Origin: Pyricularia pennisetigena
Taxonomy: Eukaryota; Ascomycota; Sordariomycetes; Magnaporthales; Pyriculariaceae
Direction: 5' to 3'
Assembly (NCBI RefSeq): GCF_004337985.1
Contig: NC_043742.1
Location: 1,350,176-1,414,175, forward strand
DNA length: 64,000 nucleotides
Translations under genes and position numbers: made by a program
Notes under the pieces: model-generated
What the model saw: the letters and a program-made list of their open reading frames with translations, nothing else
Database searches by the model: none
What the model was told of the DNA's origin: nothing
In this document: piece after piece, positions 1 to 10,935 of the stretch
How positions within the stretch are numbered: position 1 is the first letter of the stretch
How the letters are laid out: every line of letters begins with the position of its first letter

Positions 1-1559
1 GTGGCAAAATATCCAAAAGGCCAGTTTAAATCGTTAGGAAAACGCGCAAAAGGAGCAAATAATTTAGCAATTGTTAGTTAAATATACCTCGTTGCGCAAA
101 AAAATACGAAATTTAAAAAAACAGCAGGATATAATAAAGTTTAAATTTGGCAAAATTTTCGAAAAACAGGGAAAACTGTTAATTAAATAAAAAACCTTGG
201 AGCTCGAATTTATAACGATTTAAAAAAAAAACAAAAAGTTTAAGCAATGGGTTTGCAGGTTCCCGGAAAACGTTTAAAGCCCCAGTGCCGATATAAAGAC
301 AAATAAAAAAACGGAGCAGCAATTGCTGGATTACCAGGTTATAACCGAATAATATGCACAAAATTCCCGTTTATTATAAAAAAAAATAAAAAATTGAAAA
401 AACGTTTAAAAACGTTTAAAAAACGCGGAAAAGGTTTGTTAAACGGTTTTAAGCAGTTTAAGGCGCAAAATAATTTTTTACGCGAAAACGGATTGTTAGA
501 ACAAAAATATAAAAACGTCCTACGGGAATTTGTGGGGTATTTTCCCGATTTACAGGAAAACGCCGGCAATTTTTTATTGGTTTTGGTTAAAAATTCCGGA
601 AGGGCTAAAAGGAAAAAAAAAATTAGATATTAAACTGGATTATTTAGTGTTTATTATTATTTGGTATATTAATATATTATTTTATTTTTGGTTATATTGG
701 TAATCGTTAACCGCCCGTCGCAGGAAAGTTTTACCACGGTTATAACTAATATTTATACCGATGTGCGTAAAATTTGTTCAAATATACCATAATCCTGTTA
801 TTTCCGTCCAAACCCTTTAATAAATTTTTTTTTTTTTAAAATATGGTGGAAAATGTAAAGGAGAAAAAACAGTTTTAGGCGTTAAAGGTTAAAACCGCTG
901 GAATATTAACTATTGGTTTGGTTTAATTATAGGGCAGGGCTGGGCCGGATCCATTAATTTTAGGGCCAAATTTTGGGACAATTTTAGGATAAATTAACTT
1001 TTGGAAAACGTTAAAAATTGTTTTATAAGTCCAAATCCGCGGATTGGTTGCAAATCTGGCCCGTTTTTAAGCCCTTTTTTATATGCTGCGTTTTAAGTTA
1101 AAACACGTTAACGATAAGGCGGTCGGTAGGGTAATATTTGGATTTAACGTAATAAACATCTGGTTATGGAATCCGAACAAAGATTGGGAATAATTGCGTT
1201 TATTAATTTTTTGTAAAATGTGTTAAAAATTCTAATAGCACTAGAAAATTACAACTGTATATCGGATATACCAAAGCTGGTAATATTAAATATTGTGCAA
1301 GTTTATAAACTGTTTATTAAATTATTAAATTATTATATTTCGTATTTGCAAAAAAAAAACGGTTTAAAAATTGTTTATTTTAAACAGCGTTTTTCCACCT
1401 TCCTTTTTTTTATCGCCTTTTTTCGCCTTTATTTTTACTATAAATATTTTCCAACTTTATAAACGCGCGATCGCCTTTAACTTTGGCGATAATTCGGATA
1501 CCGCCCCATTTTTACCTAAAATAAACCTACGTCGTTAAATTAATAACCAATTTGGACGC
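1..1559. other. RIP-decayed AT-rich stretch, no recognisable gene
   Basis: No family resemblance was found on either strand. A short lysine-rich frame at 394-633 (+) and a hydrophobic frame at 1220-1462 (+) are the longest open stretches. Both look like by-products of A/T-rich composition (Lys, Asn, Phe and Ile codons) rather than genes. Confidence 0.6.
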
Positions 1560-3008
1560 GTATTTCGGTTCCAGTTCGGGATTCCCAATTTGGATTATTT
1601 TGTTAACCGGTCGCTATATTCCATTTTACATAGCAGCACCGTTCCGGAAAATATAAAGTTTTTTTCTGGGAATTTCGAAATAAAAAAAATCGAATTTTGC
1701 GAAACGGATAGGCGTTTAATACCCGCCGAAACGGTAATATATAACCGCGGAGTTATCGTCCCGAAATTTGTAATTTCGCCAAAAAATAAATATAAAATTT
1801 CGCAAACCCTAATATTTTTTAAAAATTTCGATTTATATAAAAAAATCGCGGTTTTAATTAAAAGCGGAGGTTACGGATATTTTAATGGAGGTTCGTACCC
1901 AGGAATAATGTTAAATTTGGGCAAAATATATGGGTAATAAATGGAAAAAGATAATACGTTGGTTTTGGAATTAAAATGTATTTTGGGGCAAATTATTAAT
2001 ATTTTTACCACTAACCGCAAAATTTTATTTTACGGGAACTGTTTCGGAATCGGTGCCGGTAATTATTTCCTAACGGCCGGTTAGGATATCGCTTTAAACC
2101 GGCCCTACGGTTTGGGATATTAATCCGTAGTTAATGGACGGATGGCCCTGTAGGACGGGTTTATCGTCGGAATAAATTAGTAAAATTAGCCCGATTTGCT
2201 GTACGCCATACGTAACGGGGCGGCGGTTATAATAAACGTCGTTACCCGTATACGGTTGCGCCTAATTAACGAACCACCGTCGGTAATATAATGTTTTGCT
2301 TTTTTCGATAAAACGTAATTTCAATTGTACGTCGCAAAAAAAGCGTTTGCAAACGCCCGTAACCTACCCCGCGTAATTACGGTTTCCTTCCGGTTTTACT
2401 TTAAACCCCATTAAAAAAACCCGGTATGTTTTTTCAATATTACCAACCTATTGTCGGCGAAAAAAATTACCGAATTTTTGCGCCGATATTTGGGCCCGGA
2501 ATTGGTCGAATTAATTACCGACAATTCCTTATAAAATAAAAAATCGTTTATTAAATTAAAGCTATTACCGGTATCGGATATTTTGGCCGCAAACCCAAAA
2601 ATATTTACCGAAATTTCGTCGTCGGCGTTACAGGAAAACCCATTAATATATTGGACGCAAGCCGCTATTTTTCGCGAAATGGCCAATTTTTATTTCAACT
2701 CCGTTTCGTATTGGGTTATCCCCGAATACGAACCGATATTTTTCAACTTATATAATATTTTCGCCTTTATTCGGAACCACCCGGCGCGCGGGCGGATGTA
2801 TACGTTTATCGTTTAAAACGGTGGTTGTATATCGGAATTGTAAAAGGATTGCGATATACCGTTAGGCCAAGCGCTGGCCAGATTTAAAATATATTAAAAT
2901 AACGCAAAAAAGGAAATATAGTGCCGTAATCTTACGGATAATATTCGGGGCATGTTCCAATCGAAAAAAGACTATAGGCCAGGCCGGTTTTATCGCGGGG
3001 ATGCTTAA
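1560..3008 (+). pseudogene. FAD-linked oxidoreductase (PCMH-type FAD-binding domain), RIP-inactivated
   Basis: One reading frame stays protein-like for about 480 codons, broken only by TAA/TAG stops. Around 1860-1925 it reads KSGGYGYFNGGSYPG then IMLNLGKI, matching the conserved FAD-binding block of berberine-bridge-type oxidases (usually KSGGH, here H to Y). About 40 codons later GNCFGIGAGNYFLTAG matches the second conserved glycine-rich block, followed by a segment ending VVTRIRLRLI that aligns with the end of the FAD domain. The 3' part, with KKDYRPGRFY near 2970, could be the usual C-terminal segment. Such enzymes are normally secreted and oxidise alcohols, sugars or alkaloid-like substrates with covalent FAD; many sit in secondary-metabolite clusters. 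The start is not visible. The frame could extend a little upstream, and any signal peptide is lost. Confidence 0.8.
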
Positions 3009-3268
3009 TTAAGGGAGCAAATTGGCGATAAAAGGTTAAATAAAATATTTTAGCAATATAATCGTCGGTTTAAAATTACAACGTAACAGCGGGCGTTTAA
3101 TTTTAAAAACCTGAAATTAAACTTTGCGTATTTATATAATAAAATTGATGTTTTGGTATTATTAACTTTTATTTGCTAATCGTAACCCAATATATAAATA
3201 TTATCCCTTTTGGGGTTGTTTTTCCGTAGGCCTTACGTTTTAAAATATGTAAAGGGAGGGAGAGTAGT

Positions 3269-3290
3269 AAAAAAAAAAAAAAAAAAAAAA
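3269..3290. repeat. Poly-A run (22 A)
   Basis: An uninterrupted run of 22 A preceded by a purine-rich stretch (GGGAGGGAGAGTAGT). It could be a simple homopolymer or the tail of a decayed retroposon. No flanking target-site duplication was evident by eye. Confidence 0.9.
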
Positions 3291-3470
3291 TCGATTCGAA
3301 ACCCGTACATAATAAACCCGAGCAAATGTGGCCTAAAATCCTAAATTCAATTTAAATACCATATTTTTGTCCATTTTAATTTTATAAAACCTTAAAGCCG
3401 CAATTGCCCCGCCCCAATTTTTATTAACTGGTAAAAAATGGTATAATAAAAATTATATCCGTTATAAAAT

Positions 3471-4706
3471 ATGGAAAATTATTCGATAAAGGTTTTAATC
3501 CAGCGGGTAAAAGATTACGAAAAAATAAGCGAAATATATACGCTCCGCGCGATCCATTTGGAAAATACCGAATTGGAGCGCAAAATAACAATTTATTAAA
3601 AATAATAATATTATACTATAAAATTTGTGGGTTAAACCCAAAAAATTGTTAAAAAACTCCAATTAATAATCCAGCAATGTATCGAAAAATGGGTTGCTAC
3701 GGAAAAAAAACTGTTATCGTTTTGGGGCATTAAAAGGACGCCATCCGGGCCAAAAAAGGTCCGAACGGGAGGTTGGGTTTAAATTCGGGGTATTAGTGAC
3801 GATAAAGCCGTCAATTATTCTTTATTCGTTATAATACGGTGGCGTTTTCTCCTATTCGGTATATAATGGGAAATTACACCAATAAAACCATATTTTTAAT
3901 AAAAATGGGATTAATGCAAGGTTTACATTTATTAACGGGGCGTGGGTAGCGGTTAAAAATGTTAACGAATTTAAATTTAACGCGCGGTTTAATTAAACCT
4001 GCATTCGTTTCCCCGACGGTTTATAGATTAATTTTCAAATAAATAATCGCCCAAAAACAAATCAACGTAAAAGTTTTCGTGCCATTTTTTCGTAAATTAC
4101 TAACAGCCAAAATTAATCCGATAATATATCCTTCGATTGGTTACAATTTAACTTTGGAATTCAATTCCACAGTTTCGATTTGGAAAATTTTGCAAATTTA
4201 TCGGATTTTCAAATTTTGCCGTTAACCCAGGCACATTTAAACGTCGAACTTCCTAATCTTATTTTTAATAACGGTTTTCAAACAGTAATTTGTGGTTATA
4301 ATAAAATTTCGCAACCGGCACCAAATCATCCTTCGTCGGAAAATAGTCCGCGCACGACGGTAAAAGATAATACGGCCGCTAAAAGTGTAAAAGGCCTGGT
4401 ACAGGTTGTGAAACAGGTTATGCAGCAATACTATAAACAACGCTGTAAATAGCACGATAAGCAGTATTATAAACAGCTATTTTTTCGACGGTTACAGGAA
4501 TATGTAAAACAGTTAAAGGTGTTTAACAACGAGTAAATATTTATAATTTTGTTAATGGATAGCATAAAACATGTTATTAACGTAATTATATAAAAGAGAA
4601 ATTCAGCTAAAAAGGTTTTAAAAGAAAGTAAACGATAAAATCGGTAATTTGGAAAAATGGGCAGCGCAGGTAAAGGCACAAATAAAGGCGTTAAAAAAGT
4701 TATACA
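3471..4706 (+). pseudogene. Unrecognised decayed coding relic with coiled-coil character
   Basis: From 3471 a frame reads like a helical, charged protein (RVKDYEKISEIYTLRAIHL and on), with TAA/TAG interruptions. From 4180 another frame carries a 90-codon open stretch with a Pro/Ser/Thr-rich middle and a basic, Gln/Lys/Tyr-rich helical end. The composition is more protein-like than the surroundings, but frames change and I recognise no domain. It may be one relic or two. No function is proposed. Confidence 0.3.
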
Positions 4707-5289
4707 AGTAGATTATGGATCTGTAAAACGGTTTTATATTAACCTTAGTTTTTTGTTTTTTTTTTATGTCCGAATTTGTCGATTGTTGTCAGTTTTTCTT
4801 TTTACAATTTTGGACCTTTTTAGGAGCTGTTAATTTGTGTCCTTTAACCAAATATCGAAACGAAAACTAGCCGAGCAGAATTATAACCGGTAAACTGGTA
4901 TTAATGCATAATTAAAATTTATTACGTTATATATTTGGATTTTATCACTAATTCGTAAATTTAATTTCAATTGTGTCCCGATAACTGTAATGGTTACGTC
5001 GTATTCGTCGGTTTACCTAACCTGGCCCCACCAATAATTTATGCCGGTAACGTGCCCAAGTTCTGGGCCTAAATCCCCATTTAAATATGGGGCTATTTCC
5101 CTTTTATATATATGACCGGAATTTTAACGTTACACCGTTGGTATTCAGTTTTCCGGCCCGGATTTGGATAAATCCTGTATTTAAGGTCTATTTTGTCGCA
5201 ATTATTAAAATATCCCTTTTATTTTATATTTATATTCAAACTTTTAATCCTTTCGGAAATGCATAATAAACCCTCGAAAATAAAATAAA
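4707..5289. other. No recognisable feature
   Basis: AT-rich RIP-signature DNA. No protein-like frame or repeat was recognised here. Confidence 0.5.
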
Positions 5290-5560
5290 TAACGACACCA
5301 AAAAAAAATTAATCGAAATTTTGAAAAATTGCTAAGCAAATGTTACAAATACGGAAAATTGTCCGGGGTCGAGCTGGCTTTTTATATAAAATACCCAAAT
5401 AAGGACGAATTTATCGTTTTCGAATCGGAAAGATATAATTGCGACGGAAAAATCGCGGAAAAGGTTTGTTACATTCGCCGACCGGTGCATGGATAAACCT
5501 AATATTCCGTTTCTAAAAAGCTTTAATAAAATCGAAAATTTACAAACCAAGCGATATCGA
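5290..5560 (+). pseudogene. Possible MADS-box-like transcription-factor fragment
   Basis: The frame around 5315-5500 reads RNFEKLLSKCYKYGKLSGVE followed by LAFYIKYPNK. Its spacing resembles the MADS-box core: a basic helix, then K-x-YE-GKLCG-V-x-ALIIR, then a beta strand. No intact start, complete DNA-binding helix or downstream domain is visible, and most of the protein would be missing. MADS proteins bind DNA as dimers. The match rests on one block of about 45 residues and could be chance. Confidence 0.35.
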
Positions 5561-8160
5561 GGATATATTTAATATATTGCACAAAAAAAAGGTGTAAAAA
5601 CCAGGTCGAAATTAACGGAAAACATTTATTCGGAAAAAAATTTCGGATTATTTACGGGAATCCGCGTTCGATTTATCCGAAAAAATAGCGCGATTGGGGC
5701 AATTTCCTAAAATCCCAAACCTTAAGATCCGGGTATAAGGCCAAACGTTAAAACCGGGTTGGTAAGCATTTTTGGAAATGGTTAGTTTTTTTTTTCTTTT
5801 TTAAATAATTAATAATTAACTAATAGGTAATTGAAAATATTTTATATAAAAAAAGGGAATTTATAAACAGATTATTAGGATAATAAACTGTTAATTTATA
5901 ATATAAGGCCGCGGAATTTGGGAGAAGTTTTATTTATAAAAAGCACAAATCCATTTTAGCAAAATAAAATAAAAATTTGAAATTAAACTGCTGGCGGAAA
6001 AACAAATTTATTATAAATAAAAAAAGAATTGAATAAAATCAAAAGAATTTCTTGCAGTCGGAAACAGGGACGGATAAATAAAAAATAAAACCAGACGACG
6101 GAACCCAAAAATTGGCCCATATACCGGACAGCTTTTGGGAAGTTAGCGAAAAATAAACTGGTGTTAAAATTTCGAAAAAATTAAAAACCAAATAACGATA
6201 AAAGATATATTTAACCCCTCCCGGTATGGCTTAAACCGAGCTTTTATTGCATAATTGGTTTACCAAAATCGAGCTTTTTTATAAAATCAGTTAATTTTAG
6301 CCGAAACCTTTTATTAATTACAAAATACCTATATCTAACGTTTTAACGAGCAAATAAGGTATTAACCCAAGGTTTAAAAGCCCGCTGTACGCAATACCGC
6401 CAGTCCGGATGGAATACAATATACCAAATATTTTTATAACCGGCTCGCAAAAACCCAGGCTGGAAACCAACGGATAAACGGTACGCATATTGACGATTTC
6501 TTATTTTCGTCGCTAATTCGGCTAAAATACGTATAACGCAATTAACCGTTATTTGTGGAATGCAGTCCATTTAATCGAAACCTCCCGCCGGGAGTATAAC
6601 AAAATATTTTAAAGTTACAATAACCTTTTTAAAGGCTATAAAATGCTATGGAATTAAAATTAAAAGCTCGAATCGAAGTTTTCCGCTGTTTCGGATACTA
6701 ACATTTAACTATAGGATTATATTTCGATAAACGAAACACTGAAAACGGTATTCGGGTTTAAATTTAAAAAAAGCGAGGACGAAAACGCCGCGGTTAAAAA
6801 ATGATATTATTAAAAAATTAACAATAGGGACGTCGAAATTGCTATATTAAAGGAAAAATTAAACGCGATATATAAACAGGTTAAACAATTTGGAATAAAT
6901 ATTGCAACCCCCAAAATGTAATTATTAAAAGGCGGAAATTTGTTTATTACGCAACGAAAACGCGCTATTGCCGTAAAAGCAGTTTAAAATGGATTGTACG
7001 TTTAGCATTTTTTTTTTCGTAATGGGAAAATGGGATAATAGGAGGAAATATGGTACGATAAATGCAAATAATGGAAGCAATGCAGGTAACCCGTTTGCAA
7101 AATAAAATATAGGTGCTATAATATTATATATTGGTTATTTTGCTATAATAACGTTTATTAAAATTATACAATTTCCATATATTTGCAGTAAAAATTAGTC
7201 CCAAACCGGAACGTGGACTAATTTATATACCAACCCAAAAACAAAAACTAACAATTTATTATTTTTACAATTAAGGTTTAAGCTTTTTATTCCCGTAAAC
7301 TAATTGCATTAAATTATAAAACCCAAATACTTTAAAAACCGGTTCGACAAATTAAAATTGTTTCATATTTAATTGGGGTAAAAGCTGCGAATTCCGATAA
7401 GGTTTTTATTTTTTTGGTTTAAAGTTTATAATTTTGTAAATCGATATTCGATTTTATTATGGTGTTACTAGGTGGGGTTTTTGGATAATCCGAGCTGCTA
7501 TTGGATATATTTTGGCTTTCCGTGGTTATATACGACCTCGTACGCGTATCGATTAGCAGGTCCATATTTACGTTTTAAATTGCAGCGATCGCCAGTGCGG
7601 TTCAGATTATACCCTTTTATTCTAACGTGACAAATGCATTAAAAAACCGTAAAAAAAATGGTAAATATATTTGCTGGAATTTGGGAATAACGAACGGCTA
7701 TAATCTGGCTGCTGGATTATTATTGCTGTTTTTATATTAAAATAAAAATATGCTTTTTTATAATTTGCGTCGGTTCAAATCGCCGGGCGGAAAACAGGAA
7801 ACTGGTCCACGGCCAATATATTTAGGTATTAAAAAAGGGTTTGGTCCGAAAATAGGTAAATTTGGCATTAGTGCTTTTTTGCAATAAAATAAATGTTCTT
7901 ATATTAACCATTTTATAGCTTTTATTGTAAATATTCTTTTATTGGGGGAAATTAATTCTAAGACCATACCACGGTTAAAAACGTTTAACTAAACCAAAAT
8001 TTACCCTGGCAATTAAATATCTAATTCTGGTTTATTTTAAATGCGAACAAATTTAATAATAGGAAAATCGTTAAAGAAATTGCTTTCGAATTTCCCGTAT
8101 AATTATATTGTAATCCTAAGCCGATATCGGTATAATTAAACGAGGGTTAAGGATTACCTA
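5561..8160. other. Decayed stretch, no firm gene
   Basis: Several short protein-like frames occur but none could be assigned. Around 6720-7000 (+) there is charged, helical, coiled-coil-like coding. Around 7560-7800 (+) a frame reads IAAIASAVQIIPFYSN and then AAGLLLLFLY, suggestive of membrane helices. A minus-strand frame at 6343-6570 has no recognisable family. Confidence 0.4.
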
Positions 8161-8164
8161 AATC

Positions 8165-8340
8165 CGTGGCGCAGTTACCAATTCCTAATTTTGGGCCTTT
8201 TAAATTTTACGCACCCGGAATAGGCGTAACCAAAAACCCGATCGGTATCGGGCCCAATTTCGCCTTTTTCGACTCCCAGGTTCTTGTTTCCCGAATCTTA
8301 ATTTGGGGCCTTTTGGGCGTCCCAATATTTTAAATATAAT
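8165..8340 (+). repeat. Dispersed repeat, copy 1 of 3 (most diverged)
   Basis: Shares an ordered series of blocks with 57741-57920 and 63815-64000: a GGGCC-containing start, a TCGGTAT block, a TGGCC/GGGCC block with CAATTTC or AATTTCAG, then CCAGGTT and TTTTGGGC.TCCCA. By eye this copy is the least similar of the three. The element type is unknown. It is probably the end of a repeat element that has since been mutated by RIP. Confidence 0.45.
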
Positions 8341-8642
8341 GTCCGTAAAAAATGTCGATTTAGCGGCGAATTTATTATTAAATTATATTCAAAATTACTG
8401 TATTCCAAATTTCGATAGCAAAATTATGGAAAATAAAACATGTGACAAAACCGACGCGGACGCTATAAAGGTTAACGATTTTTCCTGTCACAACCCAAAA
8501 CTAAATTACCAGGTTTGAAAATTGATTAGAATTTAAATATTTTTCCCTTAAATATTATGTTCCACATTTTACTGTTTTTTTTATTTCTTTATTAATTTGC
8601 TTAACCTCGATGGCGCTTTATTATTATTATTACTAATTGCCT

Positions 8643-9478
8643 ACCTGTAAATCGTTATTATTGGCGGGCAAAATTCTGGGAAAAGTTAAATCGTTAAAAG
8701 CTTTACCGGTATTACCTTACCTCGCAATGCCACATTTTTCAATCGTTATTTTACGGAAATAATCTGCTGTAAACAGGGTGTGAAAAAAATTAAAACTATT
8801 GCAATTGCTAATACAAATGCGTTTTCTAACGAAATGGCCAGTTTATAAAAATTTACCCGTTTAATAAACGCGGACTTCGACAGCGAAAAAATGGCCGAAA
8901 TTTTTGAAAATACTAACAGGGTTTTCGGAGTTGGCCAGGCAAATTTACGTTCTGCATTTAGCGAATATACGCTTAATTTAGAAATATAAGGCCCAAAAGT
9001 AGGTACAATATTAATTTTGCGTACGTAAATAACATATAATTAACGATTTCCAGGGCGAAAATATAGCAATAATTAATATACGAGGTCTTTTTTACAAAAA
9101 CATTTATAGTAAAATAAGCTATTTTAACCCTAATATACTGGTTGGACGAAAATTAACTACTTTTGCAATTAAAATGTGATAATTGCAAGCGATATTGTTC
9201 TAATGCGTAACATAGTTACAAATTATATAAAGGGTCCGAAAATAATGTAAAAAAAAATAGTAGCCCTTTTAATTATAATAAACGCTGACAATTTGAATTA
9301 ATATCCTGGTTATCGTTCCTGCGAATCTTTTTTTAACTACCCAGGAAATTTTCAATTTCGCGAAAAAAACCGACGAAAAGGGCGTTAAAATAATAAAAAT
9401 TTTTATTAAACCCGATTTTACCATCGAAAAATATACGCAAAAAAATGCTATTGGTTATTAAGCACGCCGTAGATTTTT
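8643..9478 (+). pseudogene. Dynamin-like GTPase relic, part 1: GTPase domain
   Basis: The frame starting near 8643 reads IVIIGGQNSGKS, the dynamin P-loop (usually GDQSSGKS). TGITLPRNAT and YFTEIICC follow, matching the G1-G2 region, and then a helical segment ending NLRSAFSEYTLNLEI.GPKVG, typical just before the DLPG motif. After a frame change, INIRGLF corresponds to DLPGL and ILVIVPAN then TTQEI to the known dynamin strands. FIKPDFTIEK corresponds to G4 TKPD with T changed to I. Stops are TAA/TAG. The match ends near 9478, exactly where the family continues into the LGW/LGY...NR segment, which is found on the other strand (see the 9490-10672 entry). Dynamins remodel membranes. Fungi carry many divergent accessory copies. 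Confidence 0.85.
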
Positions 9479-9489
9479 ATAAATGTTGG

Positions 9490-10672
9490 CCCAATTTTCT
9501 TCTGTTTTAAATAAACATGGCCTTAAATTATACTTTATTAAAGCGTATTTTTGCATTTTCGGTTAAACTATTACCGTCCCTGTTAAACGTTTTTTTAACC
9601 CTGGCGCGAAAACCAATATATAATTTAGGATTAATACGGTAAATAAAAGCAATGCGCTCGCGTTCAGCAAAAAATTTAATTATTTTTTCGGCTTTTTGGT
9701 AGCACGTTTCGATTTTTTTGGTTAAATAATTCTGCAATTTATTGCGGATCGTCGTGGGATAAACCTCGATTATAACAGTTTCGATAAAATTTTATACCGC
9801 GATAATGTAAATTTTAATATATATTAAAACCAATATTTCCCAGTTTTTTAATTCTTTTTAAAAAACTTTAATAATTGAGCGATTAAAGGTTTCGAAATCC
9901 GCTCCCTATTGGTCGGTGCAAACCGTTTTAATATATTTTAATATATTCGGGTTAATATTACCAAAATTAAACCTCGTTTTTATAACATTTTTATAATCCC
10001 TCGCCGAATTAAGCAGATTTTTAACATACCGAAGGTTCGTTTGCTTGTTTAAAAGCTAATTTATAATAGGAAAAATGGTATATAAAATCGTTCCGGCCTA
10101 ATAATGGAGTTAAAAGTTGGCCAATTATTTTTAAAGCTTTTGTTACCGCTTAATAACTCGGAAAAAAGCTTTGGACTGGTTACCGTATAATATAATTCCT
10201 TTTTAATTCCGAAAACATTTTAGCTTTTATTATAATCGATTCGGTTTTTATAAATAATAATTTTAGCGAATTGGTTATCCAATTTACCGAAATACTCCTT
10301 AAATTAGCTTTAAAACTTTTTAAATTCCAATATATAATTATTTACAGTTTTTTGGAAAATTTCGGTAAAAGCGAAAAAATATAAACGCCGCGACCGTAAA
10401 TTACCAAAATTTATTTGAAAAAATTCGAAATTATAAAACTGGGGGGTAACCTTATTCCTTATATTATACCAAAATAGGTTAATATAATAAAGGAAAAGGT
10501 TAAATACCTTTATCCTCAATTCGTGCATTCCAGCTTTATAAAAATGTTTTACTTCGGACCAGGGGGCCTATAAAAAAAAACTGTTTTTTAAAGCCCGCCT
10601 TTGGGCGGCCGTTATATTATTATTCGGGCCGCGAATTTTTAATATATAATAACCCAGGTTTAAATCGCTTTC
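9490..10672 (-). pseudogene. Dynamin-like GTPase relic, part 2: middle/stalk domain, inverted
   Basis: Read on the minus strand from 10672, the frame gives LNLGYYILKIRGPNNNIT, AAQRRALKNSFFL.APW and then KAGMHELRIKVFNLF, the linker from the dynamin GTPase domain into the stalk. At 10100-9560 it gives TFNRSIIKVF.KELKNWE, matching TFNP.II..LF..Q...WE, and the stalk segment ERERIAFIYRINPKLY, which aligns with the usual P.TYNHY block. This is the part of the protein missing between the plus-strand GTPase part (ends near 9478) and the plus-strand GED part (starts 10684). The best explanation is a 1.2-kb inversion within one gene copy. A second, nested dynamin fragment is the alternative. Confidence 0.8.
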
Positions 10673-10683
10673 CATAATATAAC

Positions 10684-10935
10684 AATTATTATAAAATTAT
10701 TTCGATACGCTTTATCGAAAATGTAATTCGCCTAATCGCACGCCAACTCCTAAATGTTTTTAGGTAGGCATTTTTCACGGTTTTTAACTCCAATTTCGTC
10801 GCCGCTTTCACTGAAAAACAAATCGATTAAATTATTTATAAAAACCCGGAGGTTATAGTCCAACGTAAAAAAATCGATCGCGAAATTGCCAATTTGAAAA
10901 AAATTTTCACCTTTTTCCATTGGTAATATCGCCAA
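10684..10935 (+). pseudogene. Dynamin-like GTPase relic, part 3: GTPase effector domain (GED)
   Basis: The frame from 10684 reads NYYKIISIRFIENVIRLIAR then QLLNVF, matching the GED opening AYYKVA.K.F+DNV.RQVI.RHLL. It continues with FTEKQID.IIYKNPEV, VQRKKIDREIANLKKI, the heptad-like helix near the dynamin C-terminus. It lies 12 bases from the end of the inverted stalk segment and on the same strand as the GTPase domain, so the native order GTPase, stalk, GED is kept with only the stalk flipped. Confidence 0.75.

Noticed and set aside
394..633. 79-codon Lys-rich open frame as a small basic protein gene
   Set aside because: Composition is what AAA-rich DNA gives, no start context or homology is visible, and an equally long open frame lies on the opposite strand.
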